A DNA stretch of 64,000 bases from Branchiibius cervicis (GTDB taxonomy: Bacteria; Actinomycetota; Actinomycetes; Actinomycetales; Dermatophilaceae). The DNA lies in assembly GCF_042661605.1 (NCBI RefSeq), contig NZ_JBHSWJ010000002.1, forward strand, positions 2,170,001 to 2,234,000. The letters run 5' to 3'. Made by a program: the position numbers and the translations under genes. The notes beneath the pieces were generated by a model. That model was not told the DNA's origin, did no database searches, and was given only the letters and a program-made list of their open reading frames with translations. Positions 18,361 through 26,902 of the stretch are shown piece by piece (position 1 is the stretch's first letter; each line of letters opens with the position of its first letter).

Positions 18361-19512
18361 ATGACTACTACGAAGCGAACCTCGTTCCCCGGCACCGTGA
18401 CCATGCGCGTGACTGCCGCCGCGATCAAGGGCGGTTGCCCGATCGTGTTCTCGTCCAACCCTGGCCAAACGAAGTCGGCAACCTTATCGAACTGGCTGTC
18501 CGCGTGGGGCCATCACTTGGAGGTCGTCAGCGGCGGCAACCGGGAGCCTTCGGACTTCCTGGGCTTACCGGTCGAGACCGTCGAAGGCTTCACGGGTTAC
18601 GCCGCGCTCGGCTGGGCGATGCGACTGGTCAAGGCGGGCGAGTCCGGCAAGGGTCCGGGGCTGTTCCTGGACGAGTTGAACCACGCCTCGGAGGACACCA
18701 TGAAGGCGATGCACCGGGTGCTGGAGGAAAGGTGGGTGGGCGACACCCCGTTGCCTGCCAACACCGCGATCATCGCGGCGATCAACCCTCCGAGTGTCGC
18801 GACCGGCGCGGTGGAATTGCCTGCGGCAGTGGCGAACCGGATGCTGCACCTGGAATGGGTCACCGACTTCGACTCCTGGGCGAACGGTTTGGTGGCCGGG
18901 TTCACCGACATGCCGGTGCCCTCGATGGACGAGTTGGCCCCCGGTGGCGACGTCCCGAGCCGGTTGTTCTGGTCCACGCAGGTCGCTTCGTTCCTGCGTC
19001 AGGTTCCCTCGATGCGCGATGCGACCCCTGACGATGTGTCGGCGTGCTCGGGTCCGTGGCCGAGCCTGCGGTCGTGGACTAAGACGGTCGACGTCCTAGC
19101 GAACCTGCACCCCGACGACGCGGACGCTATCGCGGCGACAGTCAAGGGCCTGGTCGGTGATGCGGCGCACCGGCAGTTCCGCGAGTTCCTGCGGACGAAC
19201 CGCCTGCTCGATCCGCGGGCCGCGCTGGCCAACCCGGCCAGCGTCGACTGGGCCCGGATCGAGCCGGACGTCGTGTGGGCGCTGGGTCAGTCGGTCCTGG
19301 CGTTGTCGCAGGACGACGCCACCGGGGCGACCTGGTCCAAGGCTCTGGCCCTGGCCTTGGCTGGCTCGCAGGCCGGGTTCCCCGACAAGACGTGGACTTT
19401 CGCCCGCAAGCTGCTGACGAACATCCCCGAGGGCAGAAAGATCCCTGCCGCGGTACGTGACGAGTTCGCTGACCGTCTGGCGGAGATTGGTCTACTGCGC
19501 CGGGCTGCCTGA
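18361..19512 (+). CDS. MoxR-like AAA+ ATPase
   Basis: 383 residues. Walker A-type loop SNPGQTKS at about 37-44 and Walker B GLFLDELNHAS at about 100-110. Sensor 1 falls in AIIAAINPPS, and an arginine-finger-type segment is LPAAVANRMLHLEW. This is the MoxR class, which works with VWA-domain partners in protein remodelling or assembly; the partner here is the gene at 16857. The usual order is reversed, with the VWA gene first. The start is fixed by the class A motif. A strong terminator follows 12 bases after the stop. Confidence 0.8.
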   Translation: MTTTKRTSFPGTVTMRVTAAAIKGGCPIVFSSNPGQTKSATLSNWLSAWGHHLEVVSGGNREPSDFLGLPVETVEGFTGYAALGWAMRLVKAGESGKGPGLFLDELNHASEDTMKAMHRVLEERWVGDTPLPANTAIIAAINPPSVATGAVELPAAVANRMLHLEWVTDFDSWANGLVAGFTDMPVPSMDELAPGGDVPSRLFWSTQVASFLRQVPSMRDATPDDVSACSGPWPSLRSWTKTVDVLANLHPDDADAIAATVKGLVGDAAHRQFREFLRTNRLLDPRAALANPASVDWARIEPDVVWALGQSVLALSQDDATGATWSKALALALAGSQAGFPDKTWTFARKLLTNIPEGRKIPAAVRDEFADRLAEIGLLRRAA

Positions 19513-19524
19513 CCCTACCAAGCC

Positions 19525-19574
19525 GACACCGCCCACCCCGCGCGAGAGCCAAGCCGGGGTGGGCGGTGTCTTTT
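19525..19574 (+). terminator. Intrinsic terminator after the MoxR gene
   Basis: A 16-bp perfect stem (GACACCGCCCACCCCG and its complement) with a 14-base loop, followed by TTTT at 19571-19574. It separates the plus-strand MoxR gene from the convergent recG-like gene and may serve both. Confidence 0.8.
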
Positions 19575-19576
19575 GC

Positions 19577-22267
19577 TCAGCGAGTTCCGAGCCAGTCGAT
19601 CCCGTCTTGGCCGATCACGTCTTCGATTTCGGCCCGCAACGTGGGGTGCCGGCGCAGTTGAGGGTCGGATTCGATCAGCCCTTGCGCGTCGGCGCGGGAC
19701 CATTCGATGAGGTCGGTGTCGGTCAGTAGGTCGGCCACTTTCAGGTCGCCCGCCTTGCCGGACTGTTTGGTGCCCGTGAGTGATCCGGCCCCACGAATGG
19801 CCAGGTCGCGGCGTGCGAGCTCGAACCCGTCTGTGGAGTCGACGAGTGCCTGCAAACGGGACTGTGACGAATCGGCCAGCGTCGAGGCGGGTTTGGACGG
19901 GACCAACCAGCACTTACCAGCGTGCTGTCCGCGCCCCACCCGGCCGCGCAACTGGTGCAACTGGGTGATGCCAAAGTGTTCGGCGCCGGTCACCACCATC
20001 ACGGTCGCGTTCGGGATATTGACACCGACCTCGATGACGCTGGTCGCCACGAGCACATCCAACGTGCCAGCGCGCATCGCGTCCATCACCGCGGAGCGCT
20101 CCGCCGGCGTCTGCTTGCCGTGCGCGACCCCGATCCGGCGGCCCGGCAGCAACGTCGACACTTCTGCCGCCATCACATCGGCACCCTTGGCCGACTTGGC
20201 TTCGGAGTCGGCGATGCTCGGAGTCACCACGAACACCTGGCGGCCATCGTTCAACGCCTGGGTCACGCTGGCCCACACCGCAGATCCGGCGTTGGTCAAC
20301 TGGTCAGGGTCGACGCAGTGCGTCACGATCGGTGAGCGGCCCGGAGGTAGTTCGTCCAGCACCGACACGTCCAGGTCGCCGAAAGCCGTGATCAGCGCGG
20401 TGCGCGGCACAGGCGTTGCCGTCATCACCAGCAGGTCAGGGATAGCTCCCCCGGTTGCTTTGTCCGTCAACGCCTTTCGCTGCTCCACTCCGAACCGATG
20501 CTGCTCATCGACCACCACGAGCCCGAGCCGGTGGAACTGCACTTGCTCGGCCAGCAACGAACTGGTGCCGACGACGATGTCTACGGACCCGTCGACCAAC
20601 CCGGCCAGTACCTGTTTGCGGGCTCGGCCAGTGATCTTGTTCGTCAACAGTTCAACCCGCACCGGGCGTGTGACGCCGTCGCTGTCTGTTAGTTCGATAC
20701 CGTCAGCGAGCTCGGCGAAGTCTCGATGGTGCTGTGCCGCAAGGGCTTCCGTGGGTGCCATCAGTGCGGCGCTGGATCCGGCATCGACCGCGTGAAGCAT
20801 CGCCAGGAGGCTGACCAAGGTCTTGCCCGAGCCGACCTCTCCTTGCAGCAGCCGGTTCATCGGGTGTGGCGCGCTTAGGTCGGCGGCGATCTCCGAGACC
20901 GAGCGTTGCTGCGCGCCGGTCAATGAGTACGGCAGCACGCCAAGCACTTTCGCCCACAACTCGCCCCGTGCGACATGCGCGATACCCGCGGATGCACCCA
21001 ACGCTCGATGAGACCCGGCCAGTGCTAGTTGCCAGCGCAGCAGTTCGTCGTACGCGATTCTGCGACGGGCAGACTGGGCGTGCCTCATGGTCGCCGGCAA
21101 GTGCAGGTCGACCAGGGCCGTGTGCCGGTCAGGCAGGCCACGGGCCAGCGTCATGTTGCGCGGTACCGGGTCCGTCGTGGGCGGCAACCGTTGCGCGGCC
21201 TCCTTCGCTGCCCGTCGCACGCTCCAAGTGGTGACCCCATGCTTGCCGGATGCCGGGTACACCCCAATGACGGCGTTGGTCATGTCAGACCCGTCACCGT
21301 CGATGCGGTCACAGATAGGGTTTCGCACTTGCAGGGCGCAATAGCCCGACTGGCTGACCCACTCCCCCAGCACGCCGGAGACCAGCAGGCGGTCCCCCAC
21401 TCGGAACTTCTTGGCGATCCAGGCCGCGTTGAACCACGTCAGGCTCACTTGCTGCTTGTGGGCCGAGCCGGTGTCGCGGACTTTCACGATCGAGGCTCCG
21501 CTGCTTCCTCGTGGCGGCGTCTTCACGGAGACAACCTCACCGACGAACGCGACCTGTTCTCCGACGCTGCAACGATCGACCGGTTGGGGGTTGGAGCGGT
21601 CCAGGTAACCGCGGGGCACCGTGTGGAGGAGGTCGTACGCGGACACAATCCCCATTCCGGCGAGCCCGGCGACCGTGGTCGGGTCGACGGCGTCCAGGTC
21701 GGACATCGACACCCCGTGCAGCGCAGCGACGGTTCCGTCTGTGTCGAAAGGCACCGGGGCGGCCCCTACGCTGCGGTGAGGCTGCGGCTGTCGCAACGCT
21801 GCCGCAGGAGTTGGCGCCGCCACCGGGCGGTACCACCATGTCCACTTCTCCAGCACGGCGCGCAGCGCAGCGTCCATCCCGCCATCGGGTAGCAGCATCT
21901 CGAACCGACCCTGCGCGGCGTCCCAGATGGCGCCGGGCAGGGCCGCGCCGACGTCGGCCACCGGCATCAGGCGCGGGTAGATCTCGACGACCTGACCAGA
22001 CACGACAACCAAGGGCAATTCCAGGTCGCCGACTTCGGCTTGCTCACCAGCTTCGTCGACGACGATCAACCCGGCCTGCTCGAACGCGGCGTCCAGTCGT
22101 TGTCCGCGGTCCAAGCAGAATCGCCCGTCGTCGGTAAGTGTCGCTCCCAGCGTCAGCGCCCAAGGCCGCAGTCGCTCAGGGATGGACTCCAGCACAATCC
22201 GCGGCGACTGCGTGGTGCCGGTGACGATTGCCAGCGGAGCGTTGTCGGGGACGATCGGGTAGTTCAC
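19577..22267 (-). CDS. RecG-like ATP-dependent DNA helicase
   Basis: 896 residues. The C-terminal two thirds is a RecG-type motor: Walker A GEVGSGKT near 476-483, DEQHRFG near 585, MTATPVPRT, and the late motif QLRGRVGRG. An OB-fold-like wedge domain precedes it (RGYLDRSNPQP to LQVRNPI). RecG reverses stalled replication forks and branch-migrates junctions. The first 180 residues are extra and unlike standard RecG. I take GTG 22267 as start because a class A motif sits exactly 6 bases before it; an upstream frame to 22741 would read through the motif and across the divergent gene. A RecG on a mobile element is unusual. Confidence 0.8.
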   Translation of the reverse strand: MNYPIVPDNAPLAIVTGTTQSPRIVLESIPERLRPWALTLGATLTDDGRFCLDRGQRLDAAFEQAGLIVVDEAGEQAEVGDLELPLVVVSGQVVEIYPRLMPVADVGAALPGAIWDAAQGRFEMLLPDGGMDAALRAVLEKWTWWYRPVAAPTPAAALRQPQPHRSVGAAPVPFDTDGTVAALHGVSMSDLDAVDPTTVAGLAGMGIVSAYDLLHTVPRGYLDRSNPQPVDRCSVGEQVAFVGEVVSVKTPPRGSSGASIVKVRDTGSAHKQQVSLTWFNAAWIAKKFRVGDRLLVSGVLGEWVSQSGYCALQVRNPICDRIDGDGSDMTNAVIGVYPASGKHGVTTWSVRRAAKEAAQRLPPTTDPVPRNMTLARGLPDRHTALVDLHLPATMRHAQSARRRIAYDELLRWQLALAGSHRALGASAGIAHVARGELWAKVLGVLPYSLTGAQQRSVSEIAADLSAPHPMNRLLQGEVGSGKTLVSLLAMLHAVDAGSSAALMAPTEALAAQHHRDFAELADGIELTDSDGVTRPVRVELLTNKITGRARKQVLAGLVDGSVDIVVGTSSLLAEQVQFHRLGLVVVDEQHRFGVEQRKALTDKATGGAIPDLLVMTATPVPRTALITAFGDLDVSVLDELPPGRSPIVTHCVDPDQLTNAGSAVWASVTQALNDGRQVFVVTPSIADSEAKSAKGADVMAAEVSTLLPGRRIGVAHGKQTPAERSAVMDAMRAGTLDVLVATSVIEVGVNIPNATVMVVTGAEHFGITQLHQLRGRVGRGQHAGKCWLVPSKPASTLADSSQSRLQALVDSTDGFELARRDLAIRGAGSLTGTKQSGKAGDLKVADLLTDTDLIEWSRADAQGLIESDPQLRRHPTLRAEIEDVIGQDGIDWLGTR

Positions 22268-22273
22268 CAAGAG

Positions 22274-22283
22274 ACGGTGCGAC
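22274..22283 (-). promoter_or_regulatory. Class A motif (recG-like gene, minus strand)
   Basis: GTCGCACCGT on the minus strand, 6 bases before GTG 22267. Divergent partner of 22337-22346. Confidence 0.65.
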
Positions 22284-22336
22284 GCAGCGTCGTAAGCAGC
22301 TTCGGCTATGCGATGGGCCGAGCGCAGCGAAGAGCC

Positions 22337-22346
22337 GTCGCACCGT
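22337..22346 (+). promoter_or_regulatory. Class A motif (gene at 22353)
   Basis: GTCGCACCGT, 6 bases before ATG 22353. Shares the 85-base divergent region with the recG-like gene. Confidence 0.65.
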
Positions 22347-22352
22347 AGCGGC

Positions 22353-22931
22353 ATGAGCAATCTTTCCGACCAGAGCGTTGACCTGATCGACGCCATTGAG
22401 ACTGTCCCGTTCAAGACCGGCCGCGTCGTCGTGGCAATCGCCGAAGGCGACCTGGATCTGGCTACCCGGCTAATCGAGGGCGGCGTTCCCGCGTCCGGAC
22501 TGGACGAGTTCGATGCGCTGCTGATCGCGTCCCGTTTCGACTTCGCCACGGGTACGGCGGTCGCTGCCGTGCTGCACGGCGACGAGACAACCGCGCTGCT
22601 GGGAGTCGCGTTGATGCGGAAGGTTGGTTCTGCCCCGGCGAAGCCTGCTGCCAAGCCGAAGGCCGCGCGCAAGCCGCGCGCCACCAAGACCGAGCAGCCC
22701 GTTGTTGAGCTTGCTGAAACCGAACCCGCTGCGGTGGGCACCGCACCAGCGCCCCAGCCGAACCCGGTGGATGCCTTCCTGTCGACCGAACCTGACCCGG
22801 AGCCGGAGGTTATGCCTGACGAGCTCGAGCCCGTCGCCGAGCCGGTTGTTCAGCCCGAGCCTGCGTTCGAGCAGGAACCAGCGCTCGTCGGCGCGATGCC
22901 GGTCCCGGACTTCGACCTGGACAACTTCTAA
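22353..22931 (+). CDS. Hypothetical protein with acidic Pro-rich tail
   Basis: 192 residues. A small folded domain of about 90 residues is followed by a Lys/Ala-rich stretch (about 90-110) and then a long acidic Glu/Pro tail. This is an architecture seen in linker or DNA-mimic proteins, but no family is recognised. The start is fixed by the class A motif. The next gene begins 32 bases downstream with its own class A motif. Confidence 0.65.
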   Translation: MSNLSDQSVDLIDAIETVPFKTGRVVVAIAEGDLDLATRLIEGGVPASGLDEFDALLIASRFDFATGTAVAAVLHGDETTALLGVALMRKVGSAPAKPAAKPKAARKPRATKTEQPVVELAETEPAAVGTAPAPQPNPVDAFLSTEPDPEPEVMPDELEPVAEPVVQPEPAFEQEPALVGAMPVPDFDLDNF

Positions 22932-22947
22932 ACCGCCCGGTCGGCGC

Positions 22948-22957
22948 GTCGCACCGT
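22948..22957 (+). promoter_or_regulatory. Class A motif (gene at 22964)
   Basis: GTCGCACCGT, 6 bases before ATG 22964. It lies in the 32-base gap after the previous stop, so the motif and gap are almost the whole intergenic region. Confidence 0.65.
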
Positions 22958-22963
22958 TCGCCC

Positions 22964-23356
22964 ATGTCCGAAGCCACCAAGCCGATCTGGTTCACCGCCC
23001 CCGAGGTGAACCAGTCCGCTACCCCGTTGCCGGAGCACGTTCGCTCGATGCTGCACGGCATCGGGTTGGGTATCTCGGTGCTGGCGGCAGCGAAGGTGAC
23101 GTGCTGGGCCGACCTGGACGGGGTGCTGCCAGAGCCGTTGCGGCTGACGGACACCCAGATGTCGCTGGTCAACGCCAACACCCATGTCCTGGGTCTTCTG
23201 CGTCCCAAGTCGAAGGTGGCGATCTGCCCGGTGTGCGGACGCTGGCAGATGTACTCCAGCACGGCACCGAGCCGCTGCAACATGTCGCTGCACTGCAACG
23301 GCAAGCCGGTGCAGGCCAAGCCGTTCCGTCGCGCCGAGGTGCCACCGGAGGACTAG
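22964..23356 (+). CDS. Zinc-ribbon-like hypothetical protein, IS at its stop codon
   Basis: 130 residues. The C-terminal part holds CPVCG and two further Cys (SRCNMSLHC), a likely zinc ribbon. The rest is helical. The start is fixed by the class A motif. The TAG stop (23354-23356) is part of the CTAG target site of the IS1380-family element that begins at 23357, so the insertion left the gene intact. Confidence 0.65.
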   Translation: MSEATKPIWFTAPEVNQSATPLPEHVRSMLHGIGLGISVLAAAKVTCWADLDGVLPEPLRLTDTQMSLVNANTHVLGLLRPKSKVAICPVCGRWQMYSSTAPSRCNMSLHCNGKPVQAKPFRRAEVPPED

Positions 23357-25080
23357 CCTCGATCTTTCATCGGGCGGACGTGTGCCGTCGTTGACGGCGT
23401 GATCGCCGGTTCTGGTGTCGATTCTGCCTGATGGGTGTGACAAGTCCCCGCGATGTCGTTCGCGGTGGGCGCCGGTTTCCACGTGGCCGGTAGTCGTGCG
23501 GGGTCGTCGGGACGGGTGCCGGTGGTCACCCCGGCGCGGTCGCTGCCGGCGCGGTCGCTGCCGGCGCGGGGTCGTGTAGTCGTTTCCAGGCAGTGATTAC
23601 GAGGTCGGCGTTTGCTGCGGTTTCCTTGATGTGCAACAGGATTCGGCGACTGTGCCGGGCGATAGCGGCCGGGATCGTGAAGACCCGTAACCGTAGTTTC
23701 TTTTCCCAGCGGCGTGCCTCGTGCTCGGCGTCGAACCCGATCAGCTGGGTCCAGGCGATCAGGTCGGCCGCGAGCATCACGATGGCGCACCAAATCTGGT
23801 TGGCGGTGAACCCTTTCAGCGGCAAGTTCCGCAGCCCGGTGTCCTTCGCGATCCGGATCCGGTCCTCACACCGCGCCCGCCGCCGGTGCCGCAACTCCAG
23901 GTTCGCCAGTTGCCCGCGGGTGGTGTTGGTCGCGAACGCGGTCAACCGGTACCCGTCGACGTCGTCGAACCGCAACTGCGCTCCGGGGTGGGGTCGTTCC
24001 CGGCGCACGATGACCCGCATCCCTGCCGGCCAGCCGGACAACAGACCGCGGAACGTGAGCAGGCCGGTCAGTTCGACCACGTCCGCGCCTTCGCGGACCT
24101 CGCCATCGGCGTTCAGTGCTGCCTGCCACGCCTTGGCCGGGATCAGCCGGTACAGCTCGGGCAGGCACGCGGGCAGGGTGAACCCGACCGAGTACGAAAC
24201 ACCCCGGCGGGCAAGCCACCTGGTGTACTCCTGGGTTCCGCCGCCGCCGTCGGTGCGGATCAGCACCTTGCGGCCCGGCCGGGCCGGGTTGATCCCGGGC
24301 AGCTGTTTGAGCGCGTCCCGGGTGACCTGGATGTGGTCGGCGGCGGTGTTGGAGCCGGCGTTACCCGGCCGCAACTGCATCGCCAATGGTTCACCGGTCC
24401 CGTCCGGGCCGTGGTCCACGAACGCACACAACGGGTGGAACCCGAAGCCTTTCTTGAACGTGGGCTTGGCTTCTTCCTTGTCCGAGTGCGCGGTGATCAG
24501 CGTGGCGTCCAGGTCCACGATCAACGGATCGGTGGCGGTCACACCGTGGGTCGGTGCGCGCTCACCGGCCAGCGCCCACGCGGGGGCACGGGCGGCACGT
24601 CGTGCGGCCGCCACCTGCTTCAACACGCGGTGGGCGTCCGCGGCCAACGCGGTGATCGTGCGAGAGATCGTTGCCTCGGATCCAACCGGTCCGTACACGT
24701 CGGCCTCGGACCGGATCACTGCCGCGTCCGCCAGGCAGTCACCGCCGAGCGCCAGCGTCACGGCCAGGTCGGTGAGCACCTTGGCCGGGTGATGCACCGC
24801 CGCCGGCTTGCGCCACCCATCCAGAGCCCGCGCCATCGCCGGGGACAGACCCGTCACCTCCGCGGCCGTGGTCAGCAAAACCCCGCCCGCCGAACCAGCC
24901 GCCGACACCGGTGCCGTGTCGACCTGAACAGACGGGTAGAACCCGGTAGTCTTCTTCACCTGGAAGGTGCTCCTCGAACTGGTTCCGATAGTTGCTTCGC
25001 AACACCTATCGTCCCAGGTCAGGAGCACTTTTCAGTTCACAACACGGCCGTCGACACCGACACCCGATGAAATCTCGAGG
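23357..25080 (-). mobile_element. IS1380-family insertion sequence, complete copy
   Basis: 1724 bp. The terminal inverted repeats are CCTCGATCTTTCATCGGG at the left and, on the minus strand, CCTCGAGATTTCATCGGG at the right (16 of 18 match). CTAG flanks both sides (23353-23356 and 25081-25084), the 4-bp duplication size known for this family. It encodes one transposase. A truncated copy of the right-hand 1230 bp lies at 37288-38522 in the same orientation, with one base change noticed. Confidence 0.85.
23526..24959 (-). CDS. IS1380-family transposase
   Basis: 477 residues, a DDE transposase of the IS1380 family (the group that includes ISEcp1). It has the family's N-terminal VKKTTGFYPSVQVDT, then VDLDATLITAHSDKEE and LIRTDGGGGTQEYTRWL around the acidic catalytic residues, and the basic C-terminal region with ARCEDRIR. 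I start at GTG 24959 because GAGGAG lies 10 bases upstream and the family begins at this point; a longer frame to 25028 has no such signal. The C-terminus ends in Ala/Pro/Thr repeats (PAATAPAATAPG). Confidence 0.85.
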   Translation of the reverse strand: MKKTTGFYPSVQVDTAPVSAAGSAGGVLLTTAAEVTGLSPAMARALDGWRKPAAVHHPAKVLTDLAVTLALGGDCLADAAVIRSEADVYGPVGSEATISRTITALAADAHRVLKQVAAARRAARAPAWALAGERAPTHGVTATDPLIVDLDATLITAHSDKEEAKPTFKKGFGFHPLCAFVDHGPDGTGEPLAMQLRPGNAGSNTAADHIQVTRDALKQLPGINPARPGRKVLIRTDGGGGTQEYTRWLARRGVSYSVGFTLPACLPELYRLIPAKAWQAALNADGEVREGADVVELTGLLTFRGLLSGWPAGMRVIVRRERPHPGAQLRFDDVDGYRLTAFATNTTRGQLANLELRHRRRARCEDRIRIAKDTGLRNLPLKGFTANQIWCAIVMLAADLIAWTQLIGFDAEHEARRWEKKLRLRVFTIPAAIARHSRRILLHIKETAANADLVITAWKRLHDPAPAATAPAATAPG

Positions 25081-25120
25081 CTAGCGCGGCCGTTTTCGCA
25101 GGTCAAACGGCCTGTGACGG
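25081..25120. repeat. 40-bp flank shared by both IS1380 copies (left copy)
   Basis: Identical to 38523-38562, immediately outside the IS end in both places. It contains an 8-bp inverted repeat GGCCGTTT/AAACGGCC with a 9-base loop (25088-25112). Together with the IS this makes a direct repeat of about 1275 bp (23846-25120 and 37288-38562) bounding the 13.4-kb block between them. Confidence 0.8.
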
Positions 25121-25327
25121 GTGCGGATCGTTCCCATAGGAGTTGCGCTCTCCGATGGTGCCGTCCATCTTCTTGATGATGTGTTCAGCTCCTCGATCCT
25201 TGGCCATCTCGCGCCCCACGCTCTGAGCGGCCGCCTTGGTCTCGTGCGTGTTGCTGGCGCGGCTGTTCCCCTGGGGCCGGTTCTTCCACTGGCCGCCTTC
25301 ATGGTAGGTCTCGATGCTGTTCGCCAT
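25103..25327 (-). CDS. DUF2188-family small protein
   Basis: 74 residues. The family pattern is visible: a polar N-terminus with WKNRPQGNSRAS, AAAQSVGREMAKDRGAEHIIKKMDGTI and a final ERNSYGNDP. DUF2188 proteins are small, often linked to stress clusters, and of unknown function. The last few codons lie inside the 40-bp repeat beside the IS, so its C-terminal end may have been altered by the rearrangement. Confidence 0.75.
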   Translation of the reverse strand: MANSIETYHEGGQWKNRPQGNSRASNTHETKAAAQSVGREMAKDRGAEHIIKKMDGTIGERNSYGNDPHPSQAV

Positions 25328-25622
25328 GTCGTTTCACCCCCTCTCCACCCTCGTCCTGCAATCAGCATGAAGGAGTTGAGGCACCTTAGGGTGGGTGCGG
25401 CCTTTACGGAGTTATGCACTGTGGCTCAAACGACTGTTTTCGCAACCTCGAGACTGGCCAATATGAGTGCCCGTGCGCACCCGCCGACTCGCGAGATGGA
25501 TGCCCCGACGCGGTTGCCTCAGCCTGGAACATACAACCGCACTCTGGTTAGCTACAGGCAGACCCGTAATCCACGGGGCCCTCGATGGGCCGCTAGCTGG
25601 GGCGGTCGAAGGAGTGAAGGAC

Positions 25623-26815
25623 ATGGCAACTGGTAACCGCGCCGTGGTGTTCCACGGTACCGAAGACATGCGAGTCGACACCGTCGATTACCCCAAGCTC
25701 GAGATGCCGAACGGCCAGAAGGCCCCCACGGCGTCATCCTCAAGCTCGTCGCAACGAACATCTGCGGGTCCGACCTGCACATCTACCGCGGTTCGTTCGC
25801 GGCGCCCGAGGGCATGCTCATGGGTCACGAGATGACTGGGCAGGTCGTGGAGGTCGGCCCTGACGTCGAGTTCCTGTCCGAGGGCGACCTCGTCTCCGTC
25901 CCCTTCAACGTCGCCTGCGGCCGCTGCCGCAACTGCCGCGCCCGCCACACCGAGGTGTGCGAGACGACGAACCCCGACGCCTCCTGCGCCGCCTACGGCT
26001 TCAACCTGGGTAACTGGGACGGCGGCCAGGCCGAGTACATGTTCGTGCCCTACGCTGACTTCCAGCTCTTGCGCTTCCCCGATAAGGACCAGGCCATGGA
26101 GAAGATCCGCGACCTGGCGCTACTGTCGGACATCCTCCCCACCGCATTCCACGGTCTCATGGAAGCCGGCGCCAAGCCGGGCTCCACCGTGTACATCGCC
26201 GGCGCTGGCCCCGTCGGACGCTGCGGCGCTGCTGCGGCCCGCCTGCTCGGCGCGTCGTGCATCATCGTCGGCGACTACGACCAGAAGCGACTCGACCTCG
26301 TCAAGCGCAACGGCTGCGAGACCATCGACCTGTCCAAGGACGTGCCCCTGACCGACCAGATCGAGGCCATCCTCGGTGAGCCGATGGTCGACAGCGCCGT
26401 CGACTACGTCGGAGCCGAAGCTCACGGCATCGGTTCCGACGCGGACAAGCTCATGCCGCAGGCCGCGATCAACCAGGTCATGGACGCAACCCGAGCCGGC
26501 GGCGCCACGGGCGTCATCGGTGTCTACGGGCCCGACCCGCTCGCGCCGACGCAGGAAGGCAAGGAAGGCACCTTCCCGCTCGACTTCGGCAAGGTATGGA
26601 TCAAGTCGCCCCGCATCTCCGCGGGCCAGGCGCCGATCATGCATTACAACCGTGAACTCATGATGGCCATCCTGTGGGACCGCATGCCCTACCTGAGCGA
26701 CATGCTCAACACCAAGGTCATCAGTCTCGACGAGGCCCCTGACGCATACGTGAAGTTCAACGAGGGTTCGGACGAGAAGTACATCATCGACCCGCACGGC
26801 ATGATCAAGAACTGA
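25623..26815 (+). pseudogene. Zinc-dependent formaldehyde dehydrogenase (fdhA-like), frameshifted
   Basis: A medium-chain zinc alcohol dehydrogenase of the glutathione-independent formaldehyde dehydrogenase type. Frame 1 starts at ATG 25623 (GAAGGAG upstream) with MATGNRAVVFHGTEDMRVD. After the five-C run near 25722-25726 the family sequence (HGVILKLVATNICGSDLHIY) continues in another frame, through GHEMTGQVVEVG and the structural-zinc motif CGRCRNCRARHTEVC to TGA 26813-26815. Adding one C restores a product of about 397 residues, the normal family length. It is either a recent pseudogene or a sequencing error. The gene is solitary, followed by a strong hairpin. Confidence 0.8.
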
Positions 26816-26827
26816 CAAGCCGCATCC

Positions 26828-26872
26828 CGTGAGTGGGGTCCTCAACCAAAACGGTTGAGGACCCCACTCACG
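26828..26872 (+). terminator. Terminator after the dehydrogenase
   Basis: A 20-bp perfect stem (CGTGAGTGGGGTCCTCAACC and its complement) with a 5-base loop, 13 bases after the stop codon. Confidence 0.75.
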
Positions 26873-26891
26873 CATGTAGCGCAAACGAAGG

Positions 26892-26899
26892 TTTTTGCA
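26892..26899. repeat. 8-bp target duplication of the ISL3 transposon, left copy
   Basis: TTTTTGCA, repeated exactly at 30617-30624. ISL3-family elements typically make 8-bp duplications. The pair brackets 26900-30616. Confidence 0.7.
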
Positions 26900-26902
26900 G
26901 GC

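Noticed and set aside
22268..22741. N-terminal extension of the recG-like gene to 22741
   Set aside because: It would overlap the divergent gene at 22353 and read through both class A motifs; GTG 22267 has the exact 6-base spacing.
23721..25070. 449-codon plus-strand open frame across the IS1380 element, repeated at 36938-38512
   Set aside because: Antisense of the IS1380 transposase. It is duplicated only because the IS is duplicated.
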